A DNA stretch of 64,000 nt from the NCBI GenBank assembly GCA_017308235.1, contig JAFKFL010000010.1, forward strand, positions 62,001 through 126,000, in the 5' to 3' direction. Below are positions 62,077 to 64,000 of this stretch, one piece after another. Source of the DNA: Alphaproteobacteria bacterium (GTDB lineage Bacteria; Pseudomonadota; Alphaproteobacteria; Reyranellales; Reyranellaceae). A program made the translations under genes and the position numbers. Each line of letters begins with the position of its first letter. The first letter of the stretch is position 1. Under the pieces are notes generated by a model. It worked only from the letters and a program-made list of their open reading frames with translations. It did not search any database and was not told the DNA's origin.

Positions 62077-63012
62077 TCAATCGGCTTTCTTGCCTTTGGA
62101 CGGTGCCTTGCCGGGGCGCGGCGGCAGCGACTTGATGTAGGTCGCAATCGCCTGCCGATCGGCGGCCGTGAGCTTGCTCGTGTTCTTCACCACGTCGGCC
62201 ATGCTGCCGCCGACCGAGTCCAGATCCGGCGTGAAGCCGGTCTCCAGCAGATAGGCGATGTCCTTCACCGAGTAGTTGGGAATGCCGTCGGGACTCGGCG
62301 TGATATTGGGGACCCAACCTTTGCCTTCGGCGTCGGGGCCGCCGGCGAAACGACGATCCGCATCAATGCCGCCGATTACGTTGCGGGGGCTATGGCACTC
62401 GGCGCAATGGCCAGGTCCTTCGACGAGGTAGGCACCTCGATTCCAGACGGCGTCCTTGGAGGTGTCAGGCACGAACGCCTTGCCATCGACATAGAGGAGC
62501 TGCCACAGGCCGAGCCCGCGCCGCACGCTGAATGGAAACGGAATGTCGTGCGGTTGGGACGGCGTCGCGACCGGCGGCAACGTCCGGATGAAGGCGAAGA
62601 GATCGCGCACGTCATCGAGCTTCATGTGCTGATAGGACGGGTAGGGAAAAGCCGGGTAGAGATGCTCGCCGTCCTCGCCGATCCCCTTCTTCATCGCGCT
62701 GACGAATTCCAGTTCGGACCAGGCGCCGATGCCGTGCGTCTGGTCCGGCGAGATGTTCGGCACCCTGAAGGTACCGAAGGGTGTCGCCAGCGCGAGGCCG
62801 CCGCCCAGCTTCGTCAGGTCGTCCTGATGTGGCGTCGCATGGCAGGAGGCGCATCCGCCGATGTTGAACATGGTCGCGCCGTTGGCGAGATCTGCCGTAC
62901 GCGGCGCAAGCGCATCGGCAGGAATTCCCGATGGCATCGTGAGCACGAAGCCGGCAACCGCACCGGCGATCGCAAGGAGCACAACTGCCTTGAGCCAGGT
63001 CGAGAACCGCAT
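62077..63012 (-). CDS. Diheme c-type cytochrome
   Basis: A 311-residue cytochrome. The N-terminal hydrophobic signal or anchor is TWLKAVVLLAIAGAVAGFVLTM, heme sites are CASCH at 54-58 and CAECH at 203-207, and GWVPNITPSPDGIPNYSVKDIAYLLETGFTPD is typical of the cytochrome subunit of alcohol/aldehyde dehydrogenases and of the IorB-associated type. It is therefore a good candidate electron acceptor of the molybdenum hydroxylase at 53-55 kb. It is divergent from a cytochrome c' gene. Confidence 0.9.
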   Translation of the reverse strand: MRFSTWLKAVVLLAIAGAVAGFVLTMPSGIPADALAPRTADLANGATMFNIGGCASCHATPHQDDLTKLGGGLALATPFGTFRVPNISPDQTHGIGAWSELEFVSAMKKGIGEDGEHLYPAFPYPSYQHMKLDDVRDLFAFIRTLPPVATPSQPHDIPFPFSVRRGLGLWQLLYVDGKAFVPDTSKDAVWNRGAYLVEGPGHCAECHSPRNVIGGIDADRRFAGGPDAEGKGWVPNITPSPDGIPNYSVKDIAYLLETGFTPDLDSVGGSMADVVKNTSKLTAADRQAIATYIKSLPPRPGKAPSKGKKAD

Positions 63013-63250
63013 GTTGTCTCCTCAATCCCGCGCGGCCTCGATGGCCGCGCCTGTTCATCTGTTTTTTATCGACCGGCGCCAACGGAGTGACAATCCTTTG
63101 AACACAGGGAATATTTGCCGTTCACACGGAGTCGTGATGGAAGATTTGAACGATGCCCTGTTCGCTTTATTGTCGACCTCTGCGACAAATGCAGACCCTC
63201 CGAAGGGGCCCGGCTTATCAGTTGGATTGAAACGTAAAGAACGGGAGACG

Positions 63251-63709
63251 ATGGTGAGACAAAAGACCCTGGTTGCGGCGTTGATCGGCATGCTGGCCGT
63301 CGGCGCATTGGTGGGCGGTACAACCGTCGCATTCGCCGAGAACGAGGCGCACGAACAGCGCGAGGCAAATCGCAAGGAGGCCTCAGCCGCTTTACGTGCC
63401 ATCAAGGGCGTCATCGATTCGAAGGGTGACGCGAAAATCGTCGTCGAGCAGGCCGCCAAGCTGAAGCAGCTCGAGACCGCCTTCGAGAAGATGTTCCCAC
63501 CCGGCTCCGACAAGGGCACCGAGGCCCTTCCCGTCATCTGGACCGATTGGGATGGCTTCATGGCCGCCAGCAAGAATGCTGACGCCGCCTACGACAAGCT
63601 CGCCGTGGCCGGAGGCTCGGGCAATTACGACGCCATCCAGGAGGCTTTTGTCACCACGGGCAAGGCCTGCGGCGCCTGCCATCAGAAATTCCGAGCCAAG
63701 AAGCAGTAG
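63251..63709 (+). CDS. Cytochrome c'
   Basis: A 152-residue protein with signal peptide MVRQKTLVAALIGMLAVGALVGGTTVAFAE and a four-helix-bundle cytochrome c' body ending TTGKACGACHQKFRAKK, with the heme site C140-x-x-C143-H144 near the C-terminus, as in the family. Cytochrome c' binds nitric oxide and CO and can protect against nitrosative stress. GGGAGA precedes the ATG at 63251. An in-frame ATG at 63137 would add 38 residues with no signal-like features, so I do not use it. A terminator follows. Confidence 0.93.
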   Translation: MVRQKTLVAALIGMLAVGALVGGTTVAFAENEAHEQREANRKEASAALRAIKGVIDSKGDAKIVVEQAAKLKQLETAFEKMFPPGSDKGTEALPVIWTDWDGFMAASKNADAAYDKLAVAGGSGNYDAIQEAFVTTGKACGACHQKFRAKKQ

Positions 63710-63732
63710 GCTCAGGCCGATCGGGACAGAGA

Positions 63733-63758
63733 GGCGACGGCAACCCCGTCGCCTTTTT
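63733..63758 (+). terminator. Rho-independent terminator after cytochrome c'
   Basis: GGCGACGG and CCGTCGCC form an 8-bp stem with a CAACC loop and are followed by five T on the plus strand, 24 bp after the cytochrome c' stop. Confidence 0.9.
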
Positions 63759-63771
63759 GTTTGCGCTCTCG

Positions 63772-63808
63772 AAAAAGGAAAGGCCGGTCGCTTGGGGACG
63801 ACCGGCCT
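63772..63808 (-). terminator. Terminator for a leftward gene beyond the right edge
   Basis: AGGCCGGTCG and CGACCGGCCT form a 10-bp stem with an 8-nt loop. On the minus strand it is followed by a T-rich stretch (TTCCTTTTTC). It faces the partial gene at 63885-64000. Confidence 0.8.
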
Positions 63809-63884
63809 CCTGTGCGGCCCGTGGCTGGGATGGGTGGATGAGCAGACGAAGCGGGTGGGAAATGCGCCGCGTCCTGGTGGCTTG

Positions 63885-64000
63885 TCAGGCCACCGCCACA
63901 GGCTGTGCGGGAAAGGTAAGCGCTTGCAGAACGATCGCCTCGGCGGTGAAGCGCCAGGTGCGAGACGCATGGATCGGCGAGAGACGAAGCTGCTCGCGCA
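63885..64000 (-). CDS. Partial hypothetical protein, C-terminal end
   Basis: The last 37 codons of a leftward gene cut by the window end. The reading ends TAEAIVLQALTFPAQPVAVA and a TGA at 63885-63887, and the matching terminator lies 77 bp downstream. It is too short to assign a family. Confidence 0.45.
   Translation of the reverse strand, partial: REQLRLSPIHASRTWRFTAEAIVLQALTFPAQPVAVA

Noticed and set aside
63137..63250. N-terminal extension of cytochrome c' from the ATG at 63137
   Set aside because: The added residues (MEDLNDALFALLST...) would bury the signal peptide inside the protein. The ATG at 63251 has a ribosome site and starts the signal directly.

Overview
The window is high-GC DNA with dense, overlapping genes. 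It looks like an alphaproteobacterial chromosome. The block aroA-cmk-rpsA-ihfB beside a TIGR02300-type zinc-ribbon gene is typical of that class. The many CaiB-type CoA transferases, GMC oxidoreductases, thiamine-diphosphate enzymes and an orphan Bug-type binding protein suggest a metabolically versatile soil or water organism, perhaps Reyranella- or Bradyrhizobium-like. The genus is an inference only.

Layout. 1-8.9 kb: a MarR regulator divergent from a CoA transferase, then the leftward core block aroA, cmk, rpsA, ihfB, lapA and an ornithine-cyclodeaminase-like gene, with tRNA-Ala(GGC) on the other side. 9-15 kb: a sulfatase, a hydrolase/glycosylase/racemase run, and a nitric-oxide defence module (di-iron repair protein, truncated globin and a divergent NsrR-like regulator sharing one palindromic operator). 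15-33 kb: small catabolic operons (FAH hydrolase, MFS, nitroreductase; ADH and SDR; PEP-mutase-like enzyme; MFS, flavin monooxygenase, VOC and hydrolases; ketopantoate reductase; LysR and cupin; a luciferase-like/CMD/AhpD triplet) and tryptophan 2,3-dioxygenase. 33-49 kb: a GMC oxidoreductase with a complete Dpp/Opp-type ABC importer, an aldolase, a benzoylformate-decarboxylase-like enzyme, a second GMC enzyme, a Bug protein, an acyl-CoA dehydrogenase, a class II aldolase and an Lrp regulator.

49-63 kb is the most unusual part. An eight-gene leftward operon with start/stop overlaps encodes a [2Fe-2S] protein, a Tat-exported xanthine-dehydrogenase-family molybdenum subunit, a cytochrome c, FccB, and SoxX, SoxY, SoxZ and SoxA. 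No soxB or soxCD is present in the window. Upstream on the same strand lie a dipeptidase with an extra Cys-rich N-terminal domain, a thioredoxin-fold gene whose redox cysteine codon is an in-frame TGA (WAxxUGC motif, a probable selenoprotein), a thiamine-diphosphate enzyme, and a VWA/MoxR pair of the CoxE/CoxD type known to mature molybdenum hydroxylases. Two more c-type cytochromes follow. Together these suggest a periplasmic sulfur-redox system built around Sox carriers, with a molybdenum hydroxylase in place of the usual partners.

Short palindromic repeats sit between convergent gene pairs. Four copies belong to one CCTCACCCTGAGGAG family, and there are three other inverted repeats.
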